Shown: positions 11,222 to 22,549, numbered from the stretch's first letter. The stretch is DNA of 64,000 nt from Chondrilla cf. caribensis (GCA_964020155.1 OZ026547.1:5880509-5944508), one strand, 5' to 3'. Notes: a model not told the origin generated them from the letters alone. A program made the numbers and translations.

Positions 11222-11980
11222 TACTATCATACCAATGTGAAATAAAAAGTTGTTAATCATACAATGTTATTCGATTGGTTGGGCAATCACAGCAGAGATA
11301 GAGACTGTATGATCATTTACCTATAAATGAGAGGCTAGCATACATACAGGTATGATGTGACTCATGTACACAAATGTACATGGGGGTGATTATTGCACAC
11401 ACATGTACATGGGAGATTCTTGCACACATATGTAAGTACATGGGGTGACACACATTCACACATGTACATGGGTGATTCTTGCACACATATGTACGTACAT
11501 GGGGTGACTCACAAACACACATGTACATGGGTGATTCTCGCACACATATGTACGTACATGGGGTGACTCACAAACACACATGTACATGGGTGATTCTCGC
11601 ACACATATGTATGTACATGGGGTGACTCACGAACACACATGTACATGGGTGATTCTTGCACATATACGTACGTACATGGGGTGACTAGTACAATACCTAG
11701 TATTATACATTTGGCATATAGTGTTTATTTAAAATGGTTGCCTCATATCAGCCTTAATATTGACCACAAGCAGTGTCTACCACTTCCCAATCTACTACGT
11801 GTGGTGTGTAGATCAATCGTAGCCACAACTCAGAATTGATAGGTGAGTGTCAAGGTAGTTCGAAGTCTGGTGTCTCTACTCACCCTGGGCGCATGCTAAA
11901 CGCCCCCCTTACCCCAACTGTGTGAACATAGATAATCCAACACCGTGTGATATTGAAAGCACTGGAATATGCACTTCGAA

Positions 11981-12794
11981 CATAGACCCTATAAAACCGG
12001 GACTGGAAACTCCCGCTGTTATGGGCACCAAGCGTGTTGCACAGTAAACATTGGTGACATCATTGACCGCGCGAATTTTTTTGGTTGCTAGAAGTGATAA
12101 CAGTGTAGTGTCGAAATGACGTCATTTCAATTGACGGGCGACCCATAAATTTTACTCCTAAATATTTCGAGAAGGGTAGCTGAGGCCATAATCGGCAATA
12201 ATAACACAGGCTATAGAAAGCTTTTGGCTAACAATAATATTATGTATTCTGTGAATACATAATATTGTACACAGACATGTCTCGGAGATATCCAAGCATA
12301 AACGGAAACGTCCGGCTATTGTTCACTAGAGAATTTGTGTACACAGTCAACGGTACGATTGAAGCATTCGAACGAAGATTTCGTCCGATTAAATCCTTAC
12401 GAACGTAATTTTTTGTTGCTAACATTGTGGATTACATTATTTTTGATCAAGTAGAAAGGTATATAACGTAGTAAGTTGCCGCTTCTTTGTGAAAGTGTGT
12501 ACACAAACTTACGAAGGCTTTTTAGGCCTTTATTCTATATTCCGTTAACATCGATCGATGAATGCATTCGAAAGAGCGTAAATAGGTTTAAAACTAAAAG
12601 TTTCTTCCTACTGAAATAAAAATTGGGGGAAATATGGCTTGAAGGCACAGAAAGAAAAGAAAAAGAAAATGTATAACGCCCACGCAAGTGCAACACGCTT
12701 GGTGACATATAGGCGTCATGGTTATTATTGTAATACATGCGTAATAACGTATATAAATTCAACAGTTTCCAGTCCCGGTTTTATAGGGTCTATG
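11981..12794. mobile_element. 814-bp non-autonomous DNA transposon, 31-bp perfect TIRs, 7-bp TSD
   Basis: Perfect 31-bp TIRs at 11981-12011 (CATAGACCCTATAAAACCGG...) and 12764-12794. Target-site duplication cttcgaa at 11974-11980 and 12795-12801. The paralogous segment at 620-626 carries a single cttcgaa with no insert, which is direct evidence of insertion. A second inverted pair lies inside (caccaagcgtgttgcac at 12026-12042 against 12688-12704), as does a near-perfect hairpin around 12238-12265 (ttatgtattc/gaatacataa). No transposase ORF. The 7-bp TSD, CA...TG ends and 31-bp TIR resemble the P superfamily; that assignment is inference. Confidence 0.9.
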
Positions 12795-12962
12795 CTTCGA
12801 AGGACACGCCAACTCACAGCAGCATGGAAGGGCGACTGGTTACGTTCTTCGCGTCCGTGACATCTTCTAGTGTACTGAAGTCCTCAAGATGAACGGATGA
12901 TGGCGCGAAACGAGATATTCGAGCTCACAAGATTGATCCGACTTCAGCGTTGCCATTAGTAG

Positions 12963-13028
12963 TTAGTCTGGCGTAGCCGACCCTTGATCCGCCATTTGTA
13001 CGATCAAGGGTCGGCTACGCCAGACTAA
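12963..13028. mobile_element. 66-bp perfect hairpin insertion with 7-bp TSD
   Basis: Two perfect 27-bp inverted arms (TTAGTCTGGCGTAGCCGACC... at 12963-12989; partner 13002-13028) around a 12-nt loop. Flanked by ttagtag direct repeats (12956-12962 and 13029-13035). The paralogue near 780 has a single attagtag and no insert. It sits about 140 bp upstream of the eIF4E start codon, so it may be in the promoter or 5' UTR. Confidence 0.85.
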
Positions 13029-13164
13029 TTAGTAGTGCCAAGTTTCCGTTCGGAAGATTCCCATTTCGCCATACCAATTTCGAAGAAAATGGCAGTTAAG
13101 TTGGCTTGCTAAGTTAGACTATCCCAACTAGATCTGCGTATCGTAACACGTGCTCTTGGAAAAT

Positions 13165-16100
13165 ATGGCCGAAGTTGTAACTCCAGAAGATTCCGAGGTA
13201 ACGAGGAATTTTGCTCTACTAAGGGGGGGATGTTCGTTAGCAAGGGTCACTGTTGCGTTTTCTTTACTATACGCGGTGGATTTAGTACCAGCGTGACCGT
13301 ATATTGCCTTCTCCTTTTGCCATTATGTTTGTGATTGTGCTTATGTTCTTGTATAAATTTCACTCTTTATTGTACCGCTTTTATGATAGTAGTAATGTTC
13401 AAACCCATAAACACTCGTGGTTCATATGTGACAACGGTTCTTTATAGTTAACGTTTCGTGTGGTTATTTTCCACAAATTCAAGTCCCTTTGTTTTCAGTT
13501 TCTTCTCATTCCCTATGATTGAATTTTAAGTCGGTTCGCTCTCATCTTCTTCTGTCCCTGATATCATTGGATACTCTGTTTCCACGTCCAGTTCCGTAAT
13601 AAGTAGAGTGAATTTAGACTAAGCTACCTTTAGGGCCTTAAAGCAATGTTTTCATTGGGGACTTTCTTCGTCTATAATCCACACTCCTAACGAGTGATTT
13701 ACTGTTGCATGCGTTACGAGTCGTCTCTTTTCGTCCCATTCAGGCCATTTTTAATTCGTATCACTTCCAGTTTGTTTCTATTAGGCGTAAATTGGAACAA
13801 AATGGTTTGTCGTCTGCAAGTGTTGAACAGTGCCTCTCCATTGTCAAAGGTTCATGCGTTGCGAGTCGTTTATCTTCACCCCGTTTTAGGCCATGTTTGA
13901 GAATAATTCCTATCACTAGCTTCCAATTCATTTCTGTTAGGCATAAATTGGAACGAAATGGTTTGTTGTCTGCCAATGTTGCTTAACACAGTGCCTCTCT
14001 ATTGTCAAAGCCTCTCTGCTCCACGTTGTGGAATGGTGTAGCTTGGAACACCGGGGGGTAACTTAGAAACAACGGCCTTGAACACTGTAGGCCTGAGCTA
14101 TTGATGGCAGTTCATATTGGTGCTATTTCCATAGACACCCAATTCATAATTCAAAGTCATCTGTCTATAGCTAAAGAAGGACTAAGGTGAAATGTCTTCG
14201 ACATGCTTGGCAGATCAGTATAATGTTTATCTGTGGACATATAACAAATGTCACAATGTTTCTCGCCAATAAATCATCGAAAATGTACTGTTCGTGGATT
14301 AGTCTTTGAGACAAGCATATACCATCAAGTAAACCGTAACTGATTGAATGTTTCGCAGTTTTAAAGTCCTGTAGACACAAAATCCTGTGAACATGTAATT
14401 TTTGAAGCTGTTTGTAGTGTTTCATGTGAAGGAGGTTCAACTGTATGTACAGGATTGCAGTGAGTGCGACTACGCTCTTCACTGCGAATGGCTAATTTCA
14501 TCAGTTTCAGTTTACTCGACGGTTGTATGCCTGTCTCAAAGACTAAGCCACGAACGTGCAAGTACAGTGAAACCTCCCTAATCCGACACCTCTATAATCC
14601 AACATTCTCTCTAATCCGACCATTATATGAGGTACAGTCACCATACATAAGTATGGTGAGAGGCACTCCATAATCCAACAACCTCCTAATCCAACATTAT
14701 TCTCAGGTCCCATTGAGTGTTGGATTAGAGAGGTTTCACTGTATGAACACTTTTCACTGATTGTGTATTTATCTACAGGTAGAGCAGACTCCAACGGAGC
14801 CATCATCGGAGGATAAGAAGCATCCGCTACAGAACAGATGGACGCTGTGGCATTTGATGGGAGATAGGCACAAGCAACTAAAATGGGAGGATAGATTAAG
14901 GCGGGTAGCAACTTTCGGCACGGTGGAAGACTTTTGGGCGTAAGTGAAATGTAGCTTCCATCCGCACATGTACATATTTACTGGGGAACCTCTATCAAAG
15001 TACGTACACTCCAGATAAGGACATAGTTGAAAGGAACTACCTCTTTACAAAGGACAGTTCCTAAAACACCAAAATACAGTGGAACCTCTCCATTAAGGAC
15101 ACTTTGGGACTTTAATTTTAGTCCTTAATACAGAGCTTTCCTCAATTCAGAGGTCACTCAATACACTACAGTACAACACTGGGACACAGAATGGTGACCT
15201 TAATATAGAGGTTTCTGCAATTCAGAGGTTTGTAATAGAGAGGTCTCACTGTAGCGCTGGTACATTCTTTCACCTCTGAAGAGTGGACAACCTCTCTATA
15301 GTGGACAATTGTGTAGCTGGTACTTGTGTATGTACTTTATAAGGGTGTTCCCCTGTGTATCCTACTGTGTGTGTGTATGAAGTAGTCGATGCATGTGGCG
15401 AACATACGGCCCTGTATTGGTCTTGTAATACGGTTGAGCCTCTTCATAACAAACCTCTATATTGAGGACACAATTCTGTGTCCAAGTGTTGTACTGTAGT
15501 GTATTGAGTGACCTCTGAATTGAGGTAACCTCTGTAATAAGGACTAAAATCAAGGTCCCAAAGTGTCCTAAATAGAGAGGTTCCACTGGATCCCAAAATG
15601 TACTTGATGAATTCTTCCTAGGAGTGTACCTGTATTTAATATTTGCCATTTGTCTGCATACTCTAGGGCACATTGCAACACGTGGGGGGAGGGGTGTTGG
15701 TGAATTTGTAACAAATCCAATCCACACAGTCGTTACTCCAAATCTGCTTACTCTCTCCTCCGAGCATTGCAACTTGCGTATTTACTTCTCAGCAAAGAAT
15801 AGCACGTACACTAACATTTACAGACCTTACGTATATTCAGAATATATTGCTAACTAGTTTAACTGAACGTGATACAGTTGCAACATTGACAAAATCAAAA
15901 AGTTTTCAAGTTTCCAAACTTCATCACAAATTCATCACCAACTGGTAGTAACTGGCCTACGTAGTTTTGTAAACGCGGGAGTGTAGTAACCGCCCTATAT
16001 TGTTTTCATTTTGACTCCCGGTATGTAACGCTCGATATATATATAATGTGTTCTTGATGACATCAATTAATGTGTTGTTATCACATCACTTCAATTAATG

Positions 16101-19100
16101 TGTTGTTGATCACATCATTTCAATTAAACGTGGACCGCAAGTTTAAAAGGTTCGATGTATGCGATACCACGCGTTTGTTCCGTTTTCCACGTCCGCAGTT
16201 TTGGAACGGGTATAAAAGGGGAAGTGATGCATGTATTGTGTACGAATAATAGCTCAAGTTATGCCTATGCTTTTACTAACATAGGAAGCTTTCCGCCATT
16301 TTTCATCAAAACGCAAAATCGTGAACATCACCGCCCCTTTTATACTCGCAGTCCAAGTTTAATGTGTTGTTGATCATGTAAATGTTGTTGATGACATGAT
16401 GTGAATTAATGTGTTGTTGATCATGTGAATTAATGTGTTACATTATCTCATTTACAGTTTAATTAATTTTATCAATCCTCCGAGTAAACTGGACAATGGG
16501 AGTGACTATATGTTGTTTAAAGTGAGCTGTTGTTGTTGTTTACATGAGCTGTTGTTGTTGTTTACATGAGCTGCTGTTGTTGTTTACATGAGCTGTAGTT
16601 GTTAAAATGAGCTGTTGTTGATTGGATTCAGTTGTTGTTGTTTATAGTGAACCGTTGTGTTCTTCGTACATACGTACATGCTTACATATACACATGTATC
16701 CTGGTTGAAGGTAACATCAAAGGAACCGACTTAAGTACATTCCCCATGTACTAGCTCAGAACGGATGAAGTTGATACACTTTTCGACAAATCCTGATTAA
16801 GTTGATACACTTTTTGACAAATCCTGATTAATTTGATACACTCTTTGACAAAATGTAATTGGTTCTGAGTTGCCAGGATACATAATAGATAAATCCCTCC
16901 TTGGATAGGCACATGGGAAATTGTACTCATTGCAAAGACTAACCTCGGGTTTAACCTTAACCTTTTAACCTCTGCGCCCTCGGTCAATTAGTCTTTGCAA
17001 TGAGTACATTTCCCATGTACCTATCCAAGGAGGGATTTATCTACTACATGCACCCATGTATGGATGCACATGTACGTATGTACATACTACTTCTCGGGAC
17101 AATTAATTGATTAATCCATTGATTTTCATTGAAAATCTGATTATCACTAATAATGCAAGCAAAGTGATTATTCACAGGAAGTGATTAAGTGAGTAGAACA
17201 GGAAGCCATCCCCACCTTATTACCCAGAACCTTCACTCCATGGGTTCAATTTTGTACTTCAAGAGTACCTGAAATGTGAAAGGACTGTAAAGACTCCAAA
17301 TAAAGTCTATTGGATGATTACTCAGTTTATCAAAGTTGGAGTGGTTTCCGGTTACACACACTTAATTTCTGAAGTACTGGCATTTTTCCCAAATTGTACT
17401 GTTAGAGAATAGAAGCATCTACAGGCATTGGTACAGAGGTCATAGTCCACTTTTTGCACCCTGATACTGTGCATACATGCATCTACCCATACAGATACAT
17501 ATTGATGTACGTACATGTATGCATGCATGAATACATGCATACATTAATGCGTGCATTCATCTATTCATCTTTGCACATGTTTATATACATGCATACTTAC
17601 ATGTGCACATGCATGTAATTGTTGTTGTGTTTACCTGGTCGGCTCTAGGATGGCATCCAGCCGATGTGGGAGGACGTGAAAAACAAATCGGGAGGAAGAT
17701 GGCTCCTTAATTTGGAAAAAAGACACAGAGATGTTTTGGATAGATTTTGGGAAGAAACAGTGAGTCCATCAGCTTAAAGGTGTATTGCGTAATACATGTA
17801 CAGTGAGTCCATCAGCTGAAAGGTGTATTGCGTAATACATGTACACTGAGTCCATCAGCTGAAAGGTGTATTGCATAATGCATGTACAGTGAGTCCATCA
17901 GCTGAAAGGTGTCTTACGTAATACATGTACAGTGAGTCCATCAGCTGAAAGGTGTCTTACATAATACATGTACAGTGAGTCCATCAGCTGAAAGGTGTCT
18001 TACGTAATACATGTACAGTGAGTCCATCAGCTGAAAGGTGTCTTACATAATACATGTACAGTGAGTCCATCAGCTGAAAGGTGTCTTACGTAATACATGT
18101 ACAGTGAGTCCATCAGCTGAAAGGTGTATTGCGTAATACATGTACAGTGAGTCCATCAGCTGAAAGGTGTATTGCGTAATACATGTACAGTGAGTCCATC
18201 AGCTGAAAGGTGTCTTACGTAATACAGTGGATATATGTTGATCCGCCACAACTTCCCAGTACCAAGAAAATGTCCGAATACTAGTGAATATCCAGTTAAT
18301 TCGCCAAACGTGTTAATCCACCATATTCTTTGAAAACAAATTGTGGGAGATTAACAAGTATTCACCGTAATTCATGTACATTGTAGGTTAGATTTGTAAT
18401 GTCTCTTGCATAATACATTTACATAAGATTAACTGGATATTAATTGGTACTGGGAAATTGTGGCGGATTAATAGGTTTGGCAGATTAACAAGAATGTATT
18501 GTGCATGTACATTGATGGTTAGATCAATCAAGTGATGGTTAGGGTACGTACCTTATGTAATTCACATTTGCTTGACAAAAGTCCTCTGTTTACTGGAGAC
18601 TCCACATTGCTTTGATTCTACACCTGCGGTACATGCCAAAGACTATGTACGCATTTCCGCAAAAATCGTTGCTTCCAATTGCGGATTATCCGCGTTATTT
18701 GTCCGCACGAGTCCGCGGTAAAGTATGTGGACATATTTTCCGCAGATAATTTCCGTATATTGTACGTGCGTACGTACGTAAGTAAACATTAAAGGGGAGA
18801 GATCGAAACACGAGATTGAAAATCTAATACCTTCCGCGACGAACAGTGTATTACAGGATGTAGGAAATCTCCCTAATATTCCTAGAGATACTGGAATCCA
18901 GAAGTTTATGATATCACACGTTATCATTAATCGAGCAGATGGATTAATGGACGAAGTTTGCCGCAAGATTAGAGCCAAACAGCCTTTTTAATAAGTAATA
19001 CGTACTCGTACGCACTGATATTCACGGACACCCGTAATGACTTCCATGGACACCTGTAACGACTTCCATATAAAGCTATAAAATGCATTCTGCAGGCATA

Positions 19101-22094
19101 CGCGGAAATGCGTACATAGTCTTTGGCATGTACTGTATCTGACAACTTAGCATGTGTTGTAAGAGTTTAGAACTGATTTGGTATAAGGCACTCCAGACTT
19201 AAGTCACCCACGTATTGAGACCCGTTTGGAACCATTTTCAAATAAAGCGCTCTTCTGTAACCACTGCTATTAGCCACTGTGCGCATACATTATTGATTGA
19301 TAGCTTCTCAGTTTTTCACCATTCTTAGCATCGCCTTTCTCAGCCTTGAAGCATTCCATCCCCCAGTGTTTGTAGAAATTCATTGAAAAATTCTTCCTCG
19401 CATGTTCAAGTGCCCATTCAGCACATTCCAGTATATCATTCTTCTTTTTCAGTAATTTCATCTGATTTTCTGAAATCGCGGTCCTTCAAACTTTTTCATC
19501 CCTGCAAACAATTTCCATCAGGCTACCTGTATGAGGAGACACCGTGCATCAATATGACTGATACAGTGAATTCTCGTTAATCCACCACCGCTTTATCCGC
19601 CGAACCTTTAATCCTCCACGATTTCCCAGTACCAATATAATGTACAAGTACCAATGAACATCCAGTTAATCCGCCAAACTCATTAATTCACCATATTCTT
19701 TGAAAACGAATTGTGGCAGATTAACGAGTATTCACTGTAATACTTTTTTATAGAAACCATGTTAGTACGAGTCTTCATGTACGATGCTTACTATTACTCT
19801 TCGAATGCAGTATAACCCCCTTTGAGATACTTCCCCTGATAAGTGACCCATCCTGTCATAAGACTGATTTTGTTAGTCACTGATACCTCGTAGGTGACAA
19901 ATGCCCACCCTCGTACATGACCAGTGACCATCTATTGATCACTTTAACGACTAACTCAGAAGAGGCACCAATCACTATCCTCAATGGGGTCACATGGTCA
20001 AGGTTTTAGTCTTGCATAGCCATACCATGTCACATATCACTGTGGCAACTGGGGTCTTGATGTATACTATGGAACAGTTCTTCCGCCCACACTGATTGAG
20101 GCGTGGAGTTTACTGTTTCACACCTACATGTTTTCATAACAAATGCAAATGGAAACTACAAACAAACAACAATGGAGGTACCCTGAAGCCAACGTAATCC
20201 CGTTCATCTTGCTTAGTAAGTACCCTTAAAAGGCACACCAAATCTGTACTTCTTATCAGAGGTACAGTCAAGCTTGCTTAGTAAGTACCTTGAAGGGCAC
20301 ACCAAATCTGTACTGTTGTGGTGTACTCACTAACCAGGAGTGTGTACTAACCAGGAGTGTGTACTAACCAGGAGTGTGTGCTGACCAGGAGTGTGTGCTG
20401 ACCAGGAGTGTGTGCTAACCAGGAGTGTGTACTAACCAGGAGTGTGTACTAAACAGTAGTGTGTACTAACAAGGAGTGAGTACTAACCAGAAGTGTGTAC
20501 TAACCAGGAGTGTGTACTCCACGAAATATTTCACTGAGTTAATTGTGTGTTTCTACCCTACAGTTAATGTTATTAGTTGGCGAGAGTTTCGGTGAGTGTT
20601 CCGACGAGGTTTGTGGGTCAGTCGTTCAGATGAGGTCAAAGGGCTATAAACTCGCTATCTGGACTGGAGAGGCCAGACACGAACAAGCAGTACGTAGTAT
20701 TGGGTGAGTCTGTTCGATACTGTGTCCATATTTGCAGTGTTTCCCCCAGAAAAAAAAATAAAGGGGGGGGGGGGGCACTATGAATGTTTTGATCTATAAT
20801 TTTCAATATTGCTTTACCACTCAACACAATAATAATATAATAATAATATAAATCTTTATTCTAACAAAGAATAGTTGTCACAGAACAGAGAATAGGGGGG
20901 AGCGCCCTGGTACCCGGGGGAAACCCTGATATTTGGATGTGTTGTGTAGTGCTGCATTCATTCCATTCAGATGACTAATTCCACTTAAAACGTGTAATTC
21001 CAGTTCAAAACCTCGTGGGGCTACTGACCCCCACACTCAAATTACTTGGACGTCTTCGTTAGTTTATAAGAACCGTCGCTGAAGTTATTACGTTCATCAA
21101 AGCTGTTGCGTTCGATTTCTAACCAAATTTCTAATTGTCAGCATTTCCATATCCACCATCATTATTTGGAGCATTATTTAGTGTAATTTAAATTCACTGC
21201 TGCCATTACACATAGGAACACAATATACAGTGAATATTTGTTAATCCTCCCCCGGTTAATCCGCCAAACCGTTTTATCCGCCATATTGTTATGAAATGAA
21301 TTTACTTGTATGGCTACGCTATACAAGTAATCCGCCATCTCACAATTCCACCATCCACCATGCATTCTTCTCTGTACCAATTTGCACTTTTGTATGGGCT
21401 TCAGTTACAGATAATTGGTCAAATTGTAAGAAGTTGTCTTAGTGTAGAGCGAAATAGCAGCAAAGCATTCTAAAATTGACTTGACAATGAAGCAGAAGAA
21501 GTAGATTTCCGAATGTAGAAAGAGGAATCCGACGACAACGAAAAAATACCCACAGACCGTTTCTCGAAGATGTAGAACATACAAATTGTACGACAAATGG
21601 TAGGAGACATCTCGAAGAAGATCTGTATAATCCGCCATATCATTAATTTCACCTGGACCAATTGCGGCAGATTAACAAATATTCACTGTATATCAATTGT
21701 GTATCATTATTTATTATTAATTATTGTATAATTATGTATGTTGCTGATTGGTTACATACTGGAAGTCAAAATAGTGCGTAGACGGTGTGCATGAAGCATG
21801 AAGCATGTAGCATATGTGTTGAAACTTGATTGCCAGCGATATTGGGTGGCCGCAAGCAGTATCTGAAGCACGAGTAATGTGTTACATTAGATACTGCTAA
21901 TTCTGCCATTTTAGCACACCTGGACAGGCTACTGCTGTAGCATGTTGGCCTGGTGTGGGAGAATGTATCAGCACTGACTGATGTGTTACTTCTTGTTTGT
22001 TTTTTTTTTCTTTTTTTTTTCCATTGCATTTACAGAGAAGTATTCAAAGATCGATTAAAATTAGGTGAAACCAGGATCAAATATGAGGTGTGTG

Positions 22095-22142
<48 letters not shown>

Positions 22143-22549
22143 TATGTGTGTGTGGCTGTGTTAGTATGTGTGTGTGTGTCTGTGTTAGTGTGTGTGTGTG
22201 GTTGTGTGCATGTGATGTTAAGTCTGTTATAAAACTTAAATACCGTAAACACTGGTTGTTAAGCACCGGCGCTTATAGATGTGGTAGGAAGGAAATAGAC
22301 GCTTAATAAAGAGCATGCGCTTAACAACGGTGCTAAATATTATATCACTGTGAGGAAATGGTCTCTGGAGTTCCTCAAGCCCAGTGGCTTACTTGTTGTC
22401 ATTCATTCATTCCCCTGTTCACACTCTCATCTTCACATATGCTATTCATCAGTGGCTTACTTGTTGTCATTCATTTCCTGTTCTCACAGAAACATGACAG
22501 CACGGCGACTAAGAGTGGCTCCACTGCAAAGTCCATGTTAACTTTATAG
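13165..22549 (+). CDS. EIF4E: Eukaryotic translation initiation factor 4E (seven exons)
   Basis: Cap-binding subunit of eIF4F, which binds m7G and recruits eIF4G to mRNA. Exons: 13165-13197, 14779-14939, 16458-16521, 17649-17759, 20564-20703, 22036-22087, 22490-22549 (TAG). Phases join cleanly to 206 aa, near the usual 217. Key residues: HPLQNRW at 26-32; cap-stacking W47 and W93 with E94 (PMWED); W64 in VEDFW for eIF4G/4E-BP contact; R147, K149, K152 (MRSKGYKLAIW) for the cap phosphates; S198 in ATKSGST, equivalent to the Mnk-phosphorylated Ser209. The loop before W47 is two residues longer than in vertebrates. The short N-terminus (MAEVVTPEDSE) is exon 1. Three donors and two acceptors abut tandem repeats. 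A small upstream ORF (ATG 13089, eight codons with stop) may lie in the leader. Class I eIF4E; identification is secure. Confidence 0.95.
13690..13990. repeat. Tandem duplication of about 155 bp in eIF4E intron 1
   Basis: Two diverged copies: tgcgttacgagtcgtctctt... (13709 on) and tgcgttgcgagtcgtttatc... (13855 on), each containing aaattggaac.aaatggttt and ending in gtgcctct..attgtcaaag. ORFs in this stretch are shadows of the repeat. Confidence 0.7.
14565..14741. mobile_element. M1 TIR element, 177 bp (copy 1 of 6)
   Basis: Ends CAGTGAAACCTC...GAGGTTTCACTG flanked by TA; the interior repeats ATAATCCAACA-type words in both orientations. Six members: 14565-14741, 24407-24583, 30526-30702, 34465-34641 (reversed), 35897-36073, 39135-39315 (reversed). 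Five are exactly 177 bp and very similar, implying recent spread. Non-autonomous Tc1/pogo-like by ends and TA target. Confidence 0.85.
15077..15588. mobile_element. Pair of M2 TIR elements in opposite orientation
   Basis: 15077-15251 (CAGTGGAACCTCTCC...TCTCACTG, TA flanks) and a reversed, more diverged copy at about 15429-15588 ending GAGGTTCCACTG. A third lies at 46143-46306. Interior words ggacactttgggac and cagaggtcactcaatacact recur. The two inverted copies inside one intron (eIF4E intron 2) could fold into a long RNA hairpin. Confidence 0.75.
16128..16358. mobile_element. TTAA-target (piggyBac-type) MITE inserted in a tandem repeat
   Basis: 231 bp between two TTAA copies (16124-16127, 16359-16362). 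Imperfect TIRs: ACGTGGACCGCAAGTTTAAA at the left; ACTTGGACTGCGAGTATAAA reading inward from the right. It interrupts a short tandem repeat of the caattaatgtgttgttgatca type (16050-16125 and 16359-16440), whose unit contains the single TTAA target. Both arms carry a TATAAAAGG-like word, which may be coincidental. Confidence 0.75.
16516..16655. repeat. 22-bp minisatellite starting at the eIF4E exon 3 donor
   Basis: The last exon bases and donor (TTGTTTAAA|GTGAGC) are the first unit of an array gttgtttacatgagctgttg with about four clear copies plus decayed ones to 16655. The real donor reads GTGAGC while later units read ATGAGC, so the extra copies are inactive as donors. Confidence 0.8.
17756..18224. 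repeat. 43-bp minisatellite amplifying the eIF4E exon 4 donor
   Basis: Eleven units spaced exactly 43 bp. The first contains the true exon 4 donor ACA|GTGAGT (GT at 17760). Units at 17803, 17889, 17932, 17975, 18018, 18061, 18104, 18147 and 18190 repeat ACAGTGAGTCCATCAGCT intact; only 17846 is altered (CTGAGT). Ten consensus-like 5' splice sites therefore sit in a row. Confidence 0.95.
18629..19133. mobile_element. 505-bp TIR element in eIF4E intron 4
   Basis: Perfect 32-bp inverted ends (GTACATGCCAAAGACTATGT... at 18629-18660; partner 19102-19133). If the outer gTA is target sequence, the element is CATGCC...GGCATG with a TA duplication. No coding capacity. Confidence 0.8.
20325..20520. repeat. 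17-bp minisatellite carrying branch-point-like words before eIF4E exon 5
   Basis: Eleven units of tgtactaaccaggagtg, ending about 44 nt before the exon 5 acceptor (cag at 20561-20563). Six units carry TACTAAC and most others CTAAC or CTGAC, matching the CTRAY branch-point consensus, usually followed by CAG. Confidence 0.9.
20735..20928. mobile_element. 194-bp MITE, 7-bp TSD
   Basis: Ends CAGTGTTTCCCCCAG...GGGGAAACCCTG with direct flanks atatttg (20728-20734, 20929-20935). A second copy at 48048-48240 in gene B intron 11 has the same ends but no clear TSD. Interior is AT-rich with G-runs. It lies 31 nt past the eIF4E exon 5 donor. Confidence 0.75.
22083..22205. repeat. (GT)n microsatellite beginning at the eIF4E exon 6 donor
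   Basis: Exon 6 ends TATGAG|GTGTGTGCATGTGTGTG..., so the donor is the first dinucleotide of a GT tract of roughly 120 bp with interruptions. The following 22382-22489 segment is a tandem duplication of the exon 7 acceptor region (agtggcttacttgttgtcat twice, 69 bp apart); only the second copy keeps a usable CAG. Confidence 0.9.

Noticed and set aside
14543..14911. 122-codon minus-strand ORF and the related ORFs at 24301-24555, 30396-30632, 34445-34648 and 35875-36078
   Set aside because: All share the same peptide because they read through copies of the M1 element; partly antisense to eIF4E exon 2.
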